DNA from: Harryflintia acetispora
GTDB lineage: Bacteria > Bacillota > Clostridia > Oscillospirales > Ruminococcaceae
Assembly: GCA_004340125.1 (NCBI GenBank)
Contig: SLUK01000012.1
Location: 42,377 to 106,376, forward strand
Direction: 5' to 3'
DNA length: 64,000 nt
A program made the translations under genes and the position numbers. Positions 1-8,268 of this stretch are shown piece after piece (within the stretch, counting starts at the first letter, position 1; every line of letters begins with the position of its first letter). A model generated the notes under the pieces. It worked only from the letters and a program-made list of their open reading frames with translations, did no database searches and was not told where the DNA came from.

Positions 1-2
1 TC

Positions 3-248
3 CCCGGACCGAGCGGTACGCGCAGGCTGCTGGGTGACTGGCTGGAGCTCGTCCCCTGGGACAAGTTTACCTGGGGGGCGGACTGCGCGGTGGTCGAGGA
101 GACTTACGGCACCTTCCTCACGGCCCGGCGCGTTCTTGCGCAGGTCCTGGCCGATAAGGTGGGGGAAGGATTTATCAGCCGCGGCGAGGGGGAGCAGATT
201 GCGCGGATGATCCTGCGCGAGAATGCGAAAAAACTTTATCATATTTAG
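3..248 (+). CDS. C-terminal part of an amidohydrolase-2 family protein (cut by window edge)
   Basis: The reading frame enters from outside the window, so only the last 81 residues are visible. It contains the segment GADCAVVEETYGTFLTARR followed by a long helical tail ending in ENAKKLYHI. In the amidohydrolase-2 / uronate-isomerase-like TIM-barrel family (COG2159 type) a G-(T/A)-D motif supplies the last metal-binding aspartate and the protein ends in a helix of the type ARxILxxNAxxLY. Both are present here. It is probably a metal-dependent hydrolase, decarboxylase or isomerase acting on a small sugar-derived acid. Two more amidohydrolases lie nearby at 1642 and 14947. The substrate is unknown. 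Confidence 0.75.
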   Translation, partial: PGPSGTRRLLGDWLELVPWDKFTWGADCAVVEETYGTFLTARRVLAQVLADKVGEGFISRGEGEQIARMILRENAKKLYHI

Positions 249-280
249 CGGCGTGCAGGAAAAATAAGGATGTTTTTCTG

Positions 281-324
281 GAACAATGTGGTTGTGAACT
301 TTTCTGGTATATGTTACATTGTTC
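281..324. promoter_or_regulatory. Promoter with flanking inverted repeat, upstream of the ROK regulator
   Basis: A sigma-A-like promoter is visible: TTGTGA at 292-297, a 17-nt spacer and TACATT at 315-320. A perfect 9-bp inverted repeat, GAACAATGT at 281-289 and ACATTGTTC at 316-324, brackets it, and the right arm overlaps the -10 element. This geometry suggests autoregulation by the downstream ROK repressor; that link is inference. Confidence 0.5.
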
Positions 325-355
325 TTATAAAAGCATAAGAGCGGAGGCAACATCC

Positions 356-1585
356 TTGCAGACGAAGAGACTGGATAAGCTTTATAATGAATATCTGATC
401 GTAAATTCCCTCAAGACCAGCGGGAAGCTGAGTATTCCCTCGATCGCCGCGTCGACCGGGTTGAGCCGCCCCACGGTGGATACCATCGTCTCCCAGCTCG
501 AACGTGAGGGCATGGTGGAGACCGACGGGTTTGCCCAGTCGGTCACCGGGCGCAAGCCGGTGCTGTGGCGGCTGCGTTCAGACAGCGGTTATTTTGTCGG
601 GGTGGATTTCGAGCCTCCCGTGGTGCGGCTGCTGATCCTCAATATGTGTCGTGAGACGGTGTTCTCGCGCTCCATCCAATTTCCGCAAAGCTTTCATGCG
701 GATGAGGTGCTTAAGCTGCTGGTGTCGGCGATCCGCCAGGCGATGGAGGAGGCACGCGCACCTCTTGCCAAGCTGCGCTCGATCAGCGTGGGGAACCCGG
801 GGAGCATCGACAAGCAGCGCGGGCTCTCGGTGGCCATGCACAACTGCCCGAACTGGAATAATGTCCCGATCTGCGAGCGGCTCGCGCAGGAATTTGACTG
901 CGAGACCGAGATCGAGAACGTCATCCTCTACATGGCCAACGTCGAGCGCGAGCGGCTCGCCGGTCAGAATGTGCGCGATTTCGTCTATGTCGCGCTGCGC
1001 ACCGGTGTGGGCGCGGGGGTATGCCTTAAGGGGGAGTTGTACAGCGGCGCCTCGGGAAACGCCGGGCATTTCGGCTTTCTCAGCGTGGGCAGCCCGCTGT
1101 GCCGCAGCGAGCATAGGCTGGAGGAATATGCCGATACCGCCATGCTGCTGCGGCGTATGCGGGAGGAAGGTTTGCTTTCCGGCGGCGAGGGGGAGCAGGA
1201 CGGTGAACGGCAGATTTGCATCCTCGCCGAGCGCGCCCAGGAGGGCAACCCGGCGGCCATGGATATCCTGGAGGAGCTTTCGGACTTCTGGGCGTATGGG
1301 CTCTCCTGCGCCATCAACCTGTTGGATATCCCGCTGTATGTGGTGGGGGGCCTTCTGGCCCGCATGAACGTCTATGCACCCGAAGTGGGCGGCCTCTTTT
1401 TGGATATGGTCCGAAAGCGCTGCGTGCAAAACTATCTGTATGAAAAAAAATATTCCTTTGAGCTGTGCTATGCCCAGGATGTGCCCAATGCCGCGGCTTT
1501 GGGCGGGGCCTTGCGCGGGTATGAGACCTTCTTTAAGCGGTATGCGCCGTCGGCTGAGGGAAACCATCTGGCGGTGAGCGGCTAA
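356..1585 (+). CDS. ROK-family transcriptional regulator (NagC/Mlc/XylR type)
   Basis: This is a sugar-responsive repressor of about 409 residues. An N-terminal winged helix-turn-helix (roughly residues 10-65, with SIAASTGLSRPTVDTIVSQL as recognition region) is followed by a ROK sugar-binding fold with GYFVGVDFEPPVVRLLI, NVILYMANVERERL and GVGAGVCLKG. The zinc-binding Cys cluster typical of ROK kinases is not evident, as in many ROK regulators. The upstream ATG at 311 lies inside the promoter, whereas TTG at 356 has GGAGG at 343-347 with 8-nt spacing, so TTG is preferred. It probably controls the neighbouring amidohydrolase and oxidoreductase genes. Confidence 0.85.
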   Translation: MQTKRLDKLYNEYLIVNSLKTSGKLSIPSIAASTGLSRPTVDTIVSQLEREGMVETDGFAQSVTGRKPVLWRLRSDSGYFVGVDFEPPVVRLLILNMCRETVFSRSIQFPQSFHADEVLKLLVSAIRQAMEEARAPLAKLRSISVGNPGSIDKQRGLSVAMHNCPNWNNVPICERLAQEFDCETEIENVILYMANVERERLAGQNVRDFVYVALRTGVGAGVCLKGELYSGASGNAGHFGFLSVGSPLCRSEHRLEEYADTAMLLRRMREEGLLSGGEGEQDGERQICILAERAQEGNPAAMDILEELSDFWAYGLSCAINLLDIPLYVVGGLLARMNVYAPEVGGLFLDMVRKRCVQNYLYEKKYSFELCYAQDVPNAAALGGALRGYETFFKRYAPSAEGNHLAVSG

Positions 1586-1641
1586 AGAAGGGAGACGCAC
1601 GGCTTGCCGACAGCCGCCTCTGGCGGCAGGAGGAGCGCGCA

Positions 1642-2412
1642 ATGATTGTAGATACCCACTGCCATTATTGGTCGCTGCAGGGCGTGCCCTATTATAACAA
1701 CGCACCCCTGGAACTTTATCTAAAGGAGCAGAGAATTGATAAGATTTCCCTGATCTGCATGAATGAGAAGGAGAATGAAGGGATGTGCCGGCAGGTGCGC
1801 GCGCATCCCGGCACCTATTTTGGGATCGCCTACCTGGATTTTAACCGGATGAAGGATTCCCTCACAAAGCTGCGGGCATGGGTGAAGGAGGGAATTGTCA
1901 AGGGGGTGAAGCTCTATCCCTACTTCGAGCACTTCGATGTGGATGATAGGGCGATCTATCCCTTCTATGAAACTGCTGTCGAATTGGGGCTCCCGGTACT
2001 GCCGCACATGGGTTGGGTCTGTATGGATGAGGATGCCTCCTGCCATCGCAAGGGCAGCTACCGCCATACCGGCTTCCCGGTACAATACGGCAGGGTGATG
2101 GAGGACTTCCCCGCCCTCAAGCTGATCGTCTCCCATCTGGGCGGGAACTATTACTACGAGTTTTTGACCATGGCCGAGCGGTTCGGGAGCATGATCATGG
2201 AGACCGCCTGGCTGCCAGACTACTGCATGCGGCATTATCCACCGCTCGATATGCCCGGTTGGATCGAGCACGCGGTCCGTTTTCTCGGCCCCGAGCGGGT
2301 GATGTATGCCGGGGAGGGCGTCTTCCCACAGGATATTCTGAGGCTCGACCTGCCCATGGCGCAGAAGTCGCTCATTCTCTCGCAAAACGCCGTAAGGTAC
2401 TTTGGACTGTGA
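1642..2412 (+). CDS. Amidohydrolase family protein (COG2159-like TIM barrel)
   Basis: A 256-residue predicted metal-dependent TIM-barrel hydrolase. The N-terminal metal motif HxH is present as DTHCHYW (residues 4-10), a later histidine occurs in VLPHMGW, and another in LIVSHLGG. The usual final Asp (G-S/T-D-x-P) is not seen: the corresponding stretch reads VMYAGEGVFPQD, so Glu replaces Asp, or the protein works differently. The start ATG follows an AGGAGG-type site at 1629-1634. The gene runs straight into the downstream oxidoreductase, so the two probably form an operon. The substrate is unknown. Confidence 0.75.
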   Translation: MIVDTHCHYWSLQGVPYYNNAPLELYLKEQRIDKISLICMNEKENEGMCRQVRAHPGTYFGIAYLDFNRMKDSLTKLRAWVKEGIVKGVKLYPYFEHFDVDDRAIYPFYETAVELGLPVLPHMGWVCMDEDASCHRKGSYRHTGFPVQYGRVMEDFPALKLIVSHLGGNYYYEFLTMAERFGSMIMETAWLPDYCMRHYPPLDMPGWIEHAVRFLGPERVMYAGEGVFPQDILRLDLPMAQKSLILSQNAVRYFGL

Positions 2413-2428
2413 GAAGGGAGTGGATGCA

Positions 2429-3571
2429 ATGAAAAAATTAAAGGCCTGCATTGCGGGAATGGGGTTTGTCGGCGCGGTGCATGCCGAGGCGCTGCACCGC
2501 ACCGGGGCGGCCGAGCTGATCGCGGTTGCCGATCCGGCCGGAGCCGCCCAAAAGGCGGAAAAATGCGGGGCTCCGCGCGGGTATGACGACGCCCTGGAGA
2601 TGATCGAGCGGGAGCGCCCGGACGTGCTGCATATCTGTACGCCCAACCGCTCGCACTATGAGCTCGCCCGCTTCGCGCTGGAGAAGGGGATCCATGTGCT
2701 TTGTGAGAAGCCGCTGTGCTCGTCGTCCGACCAGGCGCGCCGGCTCTGTGAGCTGGCAGAAGAGCGGGGGCTGCGCTGCGGGCTGAACCTCAGTTTTCGC
2801 TATAACCCACAAATCATGCAGATGCGCTCACTGATTTCGCAGGGAAAGCTGGGACGGCTTTTTTCGGTCCATGGCTCCTATTTGCAGGACTGGCTGCTCT
2901 ACGACACCGACTACAGCTGGAGGCTGGAAACCGACTTTCCCGGCGAGACACGGGCGGTGGCGGACATCGGTTCGCACTGGATGGACCTTTGCCAATTCGT
3001 GAGTGGACAGAAAATTACGGCGGTGATGGCCGAGTTTTCCACCTTCCACCGGCAGCGCAAAAAGCCGCTGCATGGGTCGGAGACCTTTTGCGCCGCAAAC
3101 GGGGCGGCACGGGAATGGCAGGAGGTGCCGGTCGGCACTGAGGATTGCGCCTTGCTGATGTTTCGCTTTGAAAGCGGGCTGGTGGGCAGCTGTATGCTCA
3201 GCCAGGCCTTTGCCGGGCGCAAGAACCAGCTCCTGCTTTCGGTCGCCGGCAGTGAGAGCTCCCTTTGCTGGGACAGTGATTGCGGCAACCGGCTCTGGTG
3301 GGGCCGGCGGGACGGCTACAATCAGGAGATCGAAAAGGCTCCGGAGCTGCTCGAGGAACCTGCGCGCCGGGTTACCGGCTACCCCGGCGGCCACGCCGAA
3401 GGGTTCGCGGACACCTTTAAGCAGGGCTTCCTGGACTTTTACGGATCTCTTACCAAAGACGCAAACGCCGCGGGCTGCTACGCCGGATTGGAAGACGGGC
3501 TGAGACTGCTGCAGCTATGCGAGAGCGCGGCGCTCAGCGCCCGTGAGCACAGATGGGTCGAGCTGCCTTGA
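2429..3571 (+). CDS. Gfo/Idh/MocA family NAD(P)-dependent oxidoreductase
   Basis: A 380-residue sugar or cyclitol dehydrogenase-like protein. The N-terminal Rossmann fold starts with ACIAGMGFVGAVHAEAL, and the family's EKP motif is present in HVLCEKPLCSS (about residues 90-100). The C-terminal alpha/beta domain contains VADIGSHWMDLCQF, with the usual histidine. ATG at 2429 follows GGGAG with good spacing; the in-frame upstream ATG at 2402 lies inside the preceding gene. Such enzymes oxidise or reduce sugars, inositols or sugar-derived ketones with NAD(P)(H). The exact substrate cannot be read from sequence. Confidence 0.85.
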   Translation: MKKLKACIAGMGFVGAVHAEALHRTGAAELIAVADPAGAAQKAEKCGAPRGYDDALEMIERERPDVLHICTPNRSHYELARFALEKGIHVLCEKPLCSSSDQARRLCELAEERGLRCGLNLSFRYNPQIMQMRSLISQGKLGRLFSVHGSYLQDWLLYDTDYSWRLETDFPGETRAVADIGSHWMDLCQFVSGQKITAVMAEFSTFHRQRKKPLHGSETFCAANGAAREWQEVPVGTEDCALLMFRFESGLVGSCMLSQAFAGRKNQLLLSVAGSESSLCWDSDCGNRLWWGRRDGYNQEIEKAPELLEEPARRVTGYPGGHAEGFADTFKQGFLDFYGSLTKDANAAGCYAGLEDGLRLLQLCESAALSAREHRWVELP

Positions 3572-3587
3572 TAACGCTTGCCTAAAC

Positions 3588-3641
3588 GGCAAAAAGGCTC
3601 CCGGTCTGAAACGATCGTTTCAGACCGGGAGCCTTTTTGCC
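3588..3641. terminator. Bidirectional intrinsic terminator
   Basis: A perfect 54-bp palindrome (27-bp arms) starts with GGCAAAAAGGCTCCC and ends with its complement, giving A and T tracts on both flanks. It lies between the convergent oxidoreductase and GntR genes and should terminate both. Confidence 0.9.
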
Positions 3642-3649
3642 GCCCGTCC

Positions 3650-4363
3650 CTACCGCAGCTCGACGGTATAGGAGAAAAAGTCGCTGCGCACCACGCCGTC
3701 GCTGAACTCGATCGCCCGCGCGCCGTCATAGGCGACGCGGGACTTCTGCATGACGGTGACGTCCGGCTCGATGTGCAGCAGCCTCGCCTCGTCCTCGCGC
3801 AGCCGGGCCCCGCGGATGGTTTCCACCGCCCGGGAGATGGACAACCCCATCCTGGCAAAGGTGTTGTACAGCCCGTTTTGATCGATCTGCTCGGGGGTCG
3901 CCTCGGAAAAGAGGTCGTGGGGGAGATAGGTGGTGTCCAGCGCGAAGGGGACCATATCGGCGTAGAAGAGGCGGCGCAGGCGGATGACGCGCCGCTCCTT
4001 GGTCACGTTCAGGCGGCTGCACACCTCCGAGTCGGGATAGATCAGGGAGAACTCCAAGATTTTCACCGTGCAGCGGATGCCCCGCCTTCTCAGCTCCTCG
4101 CGCAGGCTGTAGGACTTGGAGAGCTTGTGGTCGAAGGGCTTGTTTTTGACGAAGGTCCCCTTGCCCTGCTTGCGGTAAACCTGGCCGCGCTGCTCAAGGA
4201 TGTCCAGCGCCTTGCGCACCGTGGCGCGGCTGACCCCATATTCCTCGGAAAGCTCCCGTTCGGTGGGCAGCTTTCGCCCTTCCTCCCATTCGCCGGACTG
4301 GATCTTTTCCCTCAAACGGCTCAACAGCTCACTGTAGCGATAACCGTTTTCCTCCATGCTCAT
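3650..4363 (-). CDS. GntR-family regulator with UTRA domain (HutC/DasR/NagR subfamily)
   Basis: A 237-residue repressor. The N-terminal winged helix (residues about 8-72) contains LPTERELSEEYGVSRATVRK, the canonical GntR recognition region. A UTRA effector domain follows (about 90-232) with LRRLFYADMVPFALDTTYLP. The ATG at 4363 has AAGGA seven bases upstream. UTRA domains of this subfamily often sense phosphosugars such as GlcN-6-P or GlcNAc-6-P. It is divergent from the binding-protein operon at 4605, whose promoter carries a 16-bp palindrome resembling sites of the NagR/DasR group, so it is the likely regulator of that operon. Confidence 0.88.
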   Translation of the reverse strand: MSMEENGYRYSELLSRLREKIQSGEWEEGRKLPTERELSEEYGVSRATVRKALDILEQRGQVYRKQGKGTFVKNKPFDHKLSKSYSLREELRRRGIRCTVKILEFSLIYPDSEVCSRLNVTKERRVIRLRRLFYADMVPFALDTTYLPHDLFSEATPEQIDQNGLYNTFARMGLSISRAVETIRGARLREDEARLLHIEPDVTVMQKSRVAYDGARAIEFSDGVVRSDFFSYTVELR

Positions 4364-4531
4364 GACCATTCCTTTCTCGGGAAATGCTACCGGGGCGTCC
4401 GCGTCAAAATGCCGCTGTGGAAAAGGCCGTTCCCCGGTTCGATGCAGTTTCTTTATTCTACCATATTTTACGTATCTTGTCATTATTGGTACGAATCTTT
4501 TTCAATATTATATATAAATTTTAAATAATAA

Positions 4532-4560
4532 TTGACATAAATATAGTATAATGTTAATAT
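4532..4560 (+). promoter_or_regulatory. Promoter of the first sugar-uptake operon
   Basis: TTGACA at 4532-4537, a 17-nt spacer and TAATAT at 4555-4560 form a near-consensus sigma-A promoter in an AT-rich gap, about 45 bp before the ATG at 4605. Confidence 0.65.
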
Positions 4561-4574
4561 TGGTATGTACCAAT
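4559..4574. promoter_or_regulatory. Candidate GntR operator, perfect palindrome at the transcription start
   Basis: ATTGGTA-TG-TACCAAT has 7-bp arms around a 2-bp centre. It overlaps the end of the -10 box and the presumed start site. TTGGTAnnTACCAA-type sites are typical of HutC-subfamily GntR regulators, and the only such regulator here is encoded next door. A related half-site, ATTGGTACG, sits near 4486. Confidence 0.6.
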
Positions 4575-4604
4575 GGAGCAAATTAAAAATTAAGGAGGTT
4601 TATC

Positions 4605-5933
4605 ATGAAGAGGCATATGAAGAAGACGTTGGCGGCGCTTTGCTGCCTGGCGGTCGCGATCGGCGCGTTCTCAGGCTGCGGCCAGAGCCAGGGCGCGCCG
4701 GCCGAAAGCGAGCCTGCGAGCGCGCCTCCCGCGGCGTCCGGGCAAGCGCCCGAACCGGAGAGCGAGACCGCCGCGGGCGGGGAGATCACCGTCATGCTGC
4801 CGCCCTGGGCCGAGCCGAGCCCCGAGCTGCTGCAGGAGTTCACCGACGAGAGCGGGATCAAGGTGATCCTCAACGTCGTCGGCTGGGACGACATCCGCAA
4901 CAAGATTTCCATCGCCTCGGTCGGGCAGGCCGCGGTGGCCGACGTGGTCGAGGTGGACTGGTCCTGGGTGGGCGAGTTCGGCGCCGCGGGCTGGATGGAG
5001 CCGCTGGACGTGGACGCCGCGGTGCAGGAATCCATGCCGCCGATCTCCTCCTTTATCTATGACGACCAGGTGCTGGCCGTCCCTTACTCGAACGACTTTC
5101 GGATCGCCTTCTACAACAAGGAGCACTTCGAGGCCGCCGGTGTCACCGAGCCCCCCGCCACCTGGGACGAGGTGATCGAGGACGTCAAGAAGGTCAAGGA
5201 GGCCGGGATCTGCGAGTACCCGCTCTCCCTTATCCTTTCGGCGACCGAACCGACCACCAACACCATGCTCTGGCTGACCAACGCGAAATACGGGCCCTTC
5301 TTCAACGACGACATGTCGGTGAACCACGACAACGTGCTGAATACGTTAAACTTTGTCAACGGCCTGGTCAATGTCGACAAGCTGGTCGACCCGGCGAGCC
5401 TCAACATGAAGGACACCGAGGTGGACGGCAAGATGATGGCGAACTCCTCCAGCTTCATGGTGGCGGCCATCGCCTACAACGAGCGCCTGGACGATCCCGA
5501 GCAGTCCCAGGTGGTGGATAAGACCGACCCGATCCTGGTGCCCGGCAGCGAAGCGGTGCGCAGCGCAACCTTCGCGCTCCCCGAGGGGCTGGGGATCCCG
5601 AAGTATGCCGTCAACAAGGAAGCGGGCAAAAAGTTCATCGACTGGTACACTTCCCCTGAGACCCAGATCAAGCTCTACGGCGAGCAGGGCAACATCCCGA
5701 CCTCCAACGTGGCGCTGGAAAAGATGATGGAGGAGGGTACGCTCAAGGACGGCGAGACGGTGATCGAGCAGACCACCTACATCAGCTCCCCCTTCCCGGG
5801 CGGCATCCCCGAGTGGTATTCCGAGATGAGCAACGCCGTGTACAACAACGTCAACCAAATGGTGCAAGGCTCGATCACTCCCGAGCAGGCCCTTGCGGGC
5901 ATCGAGGATAAGGTGAACGAGCTTCGCGGATAG
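4605..5933 (+). CDS. Extracellular sugar-binding lipoprotein of an ABC importer (first paralogue)
   Basis: A 442-residue solute-binding protein of the MalE-like family 1. The signal peptide ends in a lipobox (GAFSGC, Cys about residue 25), followed by a low-complexity Ser/Ala/Glu linker and then the binding fold from about residue 60 (EITVMLPPWAEPSPELLQEF). The lipidated cysteine would tether it to the outer face of the membrane. AAGGAGG lies 7 bases before the ATG. It is the first gene of an operon with a close paralogue and two permeases, and is probably controlled by the divergent GntR protein. The ligand is unknown. Confidence 0.9.
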   Translation: MKRHMKKTLAALCCLAVAIGAFSGCGQSQGAPAESEPASAPPAASGQAPEPESETAAGGEITVMLPPWAEPSPELLQEFTDESGIKVILNVVGWDDIRNKISIASVGQAAVADVVEVDWSWVGEFGAAGWMEPLDVDAAVQESMPPISSFIYDDQVLAVPYSNDFRIAFYNKEHFEAAGVTEPPATWDEVIEDVKKVKEAGICEYPLSLILSATEPTTNTMLWLTNAKYGPFFNDDMSVNHDNVLNTLNFVNGLVNVDKLVDPASLNMKDTEVDGKMMANSSSFMVAAIAYNERLDDPEQSQVVDKTDPILVPGSEAVRSATFALPEGLGIPKYAVNKEAGKKFIDWYTSPETQIKLYGEQGNIPTSNVALEKMMEEGTLKDGETVIEQTTYISSPFPGGIPEWYSEMSNAVYNNVNQMVQGSITPEQALAGIEDKVNELRG

Positions 5934-5970
5934 GAAAACGAGTATGACCAATTGACAGGAGGGAATGAGT

Positions 5971-7299
5971 ATGAAACGCATATTGAGTCTGATTTGCTGT
6001 CTGTCGGTGATGGCCTCTGCCTTTGCCGGTTGCGGCAGCAAGCCCGCCGAGAGCACATCTTCCGCACAGGCGTCGCCGTCCTCGGCCCCGGCCGATAGCC
6101 AGGCCGCCCCCGAGGAAGAGGCCCCGGCTGAGAGTGCCGCGGGCGGCGAGATCACCGTCATGGTGCCTCCGTGGGCCGAGCCTTCGCAGGAGCTTCTGGA
6201 CAGCTTCACGGCCGAGAGCGGGATCAAGGTCGTGATGAACATCGTCGGCTGGGACGACATCCGCAACAAGATTTCCATCGCCGCGGTCGGGCAGACCGCG
6301 CCGGCCGACGTGGTCGAGGTGGACTGGTCCTGGGTGGGCGAGTTCGGCGCGACCGGCTGGATGGAACCGATCGAGATGCCCCAGGAGGAGAAGGATGGCA
6401 TGCCCACCGTACAGTCCTTCATCTACGGTGACGAGGTGCTGGCCCTGCCCTATGCCAACGACTTCCGCCTGGCCTATTACAACACCGAGCATTTCTCACA
6501 GGCCGGCGTGGACGCCGCGCCGCAAAACTGGGACGAGACGATCGCTGCCTGTAAGAAGATCAAGGAGGCGGGGATCTGCGAGTATCCGCTTTCCTTCACC
6601 CTCTCCGCCACCGAGGCCGCCACGACCAGCCTTCTGTGGATGACCCTCTCGAAGTACGGCGATTTCTTTAATGACGACTTCTCCGTCAACAAGGACAACG
6701 TCCTGGGCGCTTTGACCTTCTTAAATTCCCTGGTCAACGAGGAGAAGCTGATCGATCCGGCCAGCCAGAACATGAAGGACATCGAGGTCTACGGCAAGCT
6801 GACCGCGGGAGCCGCCAGCTTCATGGTGGGCCCGACCTACTTCATCGGGCTGATCAACAACCCCGAGGAATCCCAGGTGGTCGGCAAGGCCGCCGCGACC
6901 CTGGTGCCCGGAAACGGAACCATTAAGACCGCGACCTTCGCCCTGCCGGAAGGGGTGGGCATCCCCAAGTACAGCGAGAACAAGGAGGCCGCGCGCAAGT
7001 TCATCGACTGGTACACCTCCCCCGACATCCAAGTCAAGATGTACGGGGAAAAGGGCAACATCCCGACGCGCACCGTCGCGCTCCAGCAGCTCATTGACAA
7101 CGGCACCATCGAGGGCGGCGACGTGCTCATCGAGCAGTCGGACTACATTTCCGCCCCCTTCCCGGGCGGCATCCCGGAGTGGTATCCCGAGATGAGCAAC
7201 ACCATCTACAACAGCGTCAACCAGATGGTGCAGGGGGCCCTGACCCCCGAGCAGGCCTACGAGAACATCGCCAGTCGGGTGGAGGAGCTCCGCCAGTAA
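5971..7299 (+). CDS. Extracellular sugar-binding lipoprotein (second, tandem paralogue)
   Basis: A 442-residue solute-binding lipoprotein with lipobox SAFAGC. It is closely similar to the protein encoded just upstream: long stretches match almost residue for residue, for example GWDDIRNKISIA and VEVDWSWVGEFGA, so it arose by tandem duplication. ATG at 5971 is preferred to ATG at 5965 because GGAGGG at 5958-5963 then has normal 7-nt spacing. The signal peptide and Ser/Pro/Ala linker differ most from the paralogue. Two binding proteins feeding one permease pair would widen or tune substrate range. Confidence 0.9.
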   Translation: MKRILSLICCLSVMASAFAGCGSKPAESTSSAQASPSSAPADSQAAPEEEAPAESAAGGEITVMVPPWAEPSQELLDSFTAESGIKVVMNIVGWDDIRNKISIAAVGQTAPADVVEVDWSWVGEFGATGWMEPIEMPQEEKDGMPTVQSFIYGDEVLALPYANDFRLAYYNTEHFSQAGVDAAPQNWDETIAACKKIKEAGICEYPLSFTLSATEAATTSLLWMTLSKYGDFFNDDFSVNKDNVLGALTFLNSLVNEEKLIDPASQNMKDIEVYGKLTAGAASFMVGPTYFIGLINNPEESQVVGKAAATLVPGNGTIKTATFALPEGVGIPKYSENKEAARKFIDWYTSPDIQVKMYGEKGNIPTRTVALQQLIDNGTIEGGDVLIEQSDYISAPFPGGIPEWYPEMSNTIYNSVNQMVQGALTPEQAYENIASRVEELRQ

Positions 7300-7313
7300 C
7301 AATTTTCGGCCTT

Positions 7314-7345
7314 CCGGCAGCGGCCCCAGGCGGGGCCGCTGCCGG
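7314..7345 (+). promoter_or_regulatory. Strong intercistronic hairpin without a T-tract
   Basis: CCGGCAGCGGCCCC (7314-7327) pairs perfectly with 7332-7345 around AGGC. There is no following U-run, so it is more likely an mRNA-stabilising or attenuating stem between the binding-protein genes and the permease genes than a full terminator. Such stems are known to give excess binding protein over membrane components. Confidence 0.6.
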
Positions 7346-7389
7346 CGGCTCGGTTCGGGGCCCGCGTTTTTCACAGGAAGAGGGGGACT

Positions 7390-8268
7390 ATGATGAAGAA
7401 GAAACGAAACGTTTTACCATACGCCATGCTCATACCGGGCTCGGTGCTGATGATCGCGCTGGTGTTCTACCCGATCATCGTCACCTTCTACTACAGCCTG
7501 CAGCATATGAAGCTGACCGCTCCGCAGGACAATCGGTTCGTCGGGCTGCAAAACTACCAGAAGATTCTGAGCGACTCCTCGTTTTGGTACTCGCTGCAAA
7601 ACTCCATGGTCATCCTGGTGGTGGTCGTGGTCCTCACCGCCGTGGTGGGGCTGGCGATCGCGCTGCTGCTCAACGTCGACAGCAAGCTCAACGGCGTGCT
7701 CACCGCCATCGCCATCATCCCCTGGGCGCTGCCGCCCATCGTCAACGGCGTGATGTGGCGCTGGATCTTCCACCCGAGCTTCGGCTTCCTGAACAGGTTG
7801 CTGCTGCGCCTGGATTTGGTGGAACAGCCGGTGCAGTGGCTCAACAGCCGGTGGTCCATCATGCTGATCGCCTCGCTGGTGGTCGCCTGGCGGAACATCC
7901 CCTTCTGCGCGGTGGTGACGCTCTCGTCATTACAGGCCATCCCGCGGCAGATCTACGAATCCGCCGTGATCGACGGCAGCGGCACCTGGCAGACCTTTAA
8001 GCACATCACCCTGCCGCTGCTGGTGCCGAGCTTCGGGATCGTGCTGACCTCGACCTCGATCAACGCGATCAATGTCTTTGACGAGATCGTCTCGCTGTCC
8101 GGATATGGGGATATGAGCAAAAACCTGATGATTGACGCCTACCTGCGCACCTTCAGCTTCTTAGATTACGGGGTGGGCAGCGCGCTGACCTATATCATCA
8201 TGATCCTGGCCGGGATATTGGGGCTTATCTATATCCGCAACGTCTACCGGGAGGTGAGTTACCTGTGA
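7390..8268 (+). CDS. ABC sugar importer permease, MalF/UgpA type
   Basis: A 292-residue inner-membrane permease with about six hydrophobic segments. The EAA loop that docks the ATPase is visible as YESAVIDGSGTWQTFKHITL (about residues 190-210). It is a CUT1-family subunit and pairs with the MalG-type protein whose gene overlaps its stop codon by four bases. No ATPase gene lies in this operon, so a shared MsiK-like ATPase elsewhere is expected. ATG at 7390 is followed at once by another ATG at 7393; the choice is uncertain by one codon. Confidence 0.92.
   Translation: MMKKKRNVLPYAMLIPGSVLMIALVFYPIIVTFYYSLQHMKLTAPQDNRFVGLQNYQKILSDSSFWYSLQNSMVILVVVVVLTAVVGLAIALLLNVDSKLNGVLTAIAIIPWALPPIVNGVMWRWIFHPSFGFLNRLLLRLDLVEQPVQWLNSRWSIMLIASLVVAWRNIPFCAVVTLSSLQAIPRQIYESAVIDGSGTWQTFKHITLPLLVPSFGIVLTSTSINAINVFDEIVSLSGYGDMSKNLMIDAYLRTFSFLDYGVGSALTYIIMILAGILGLIYIRNVYREVSYL

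Noticed and set aside
578..1705. Long minus-strand open frame opposite the ROK regulator
   Set aside because: It is a GC-rich shadow of the plus-strand gene; no ribosome-binding site or domain, and low-complexity Arg/Ala/His composition.
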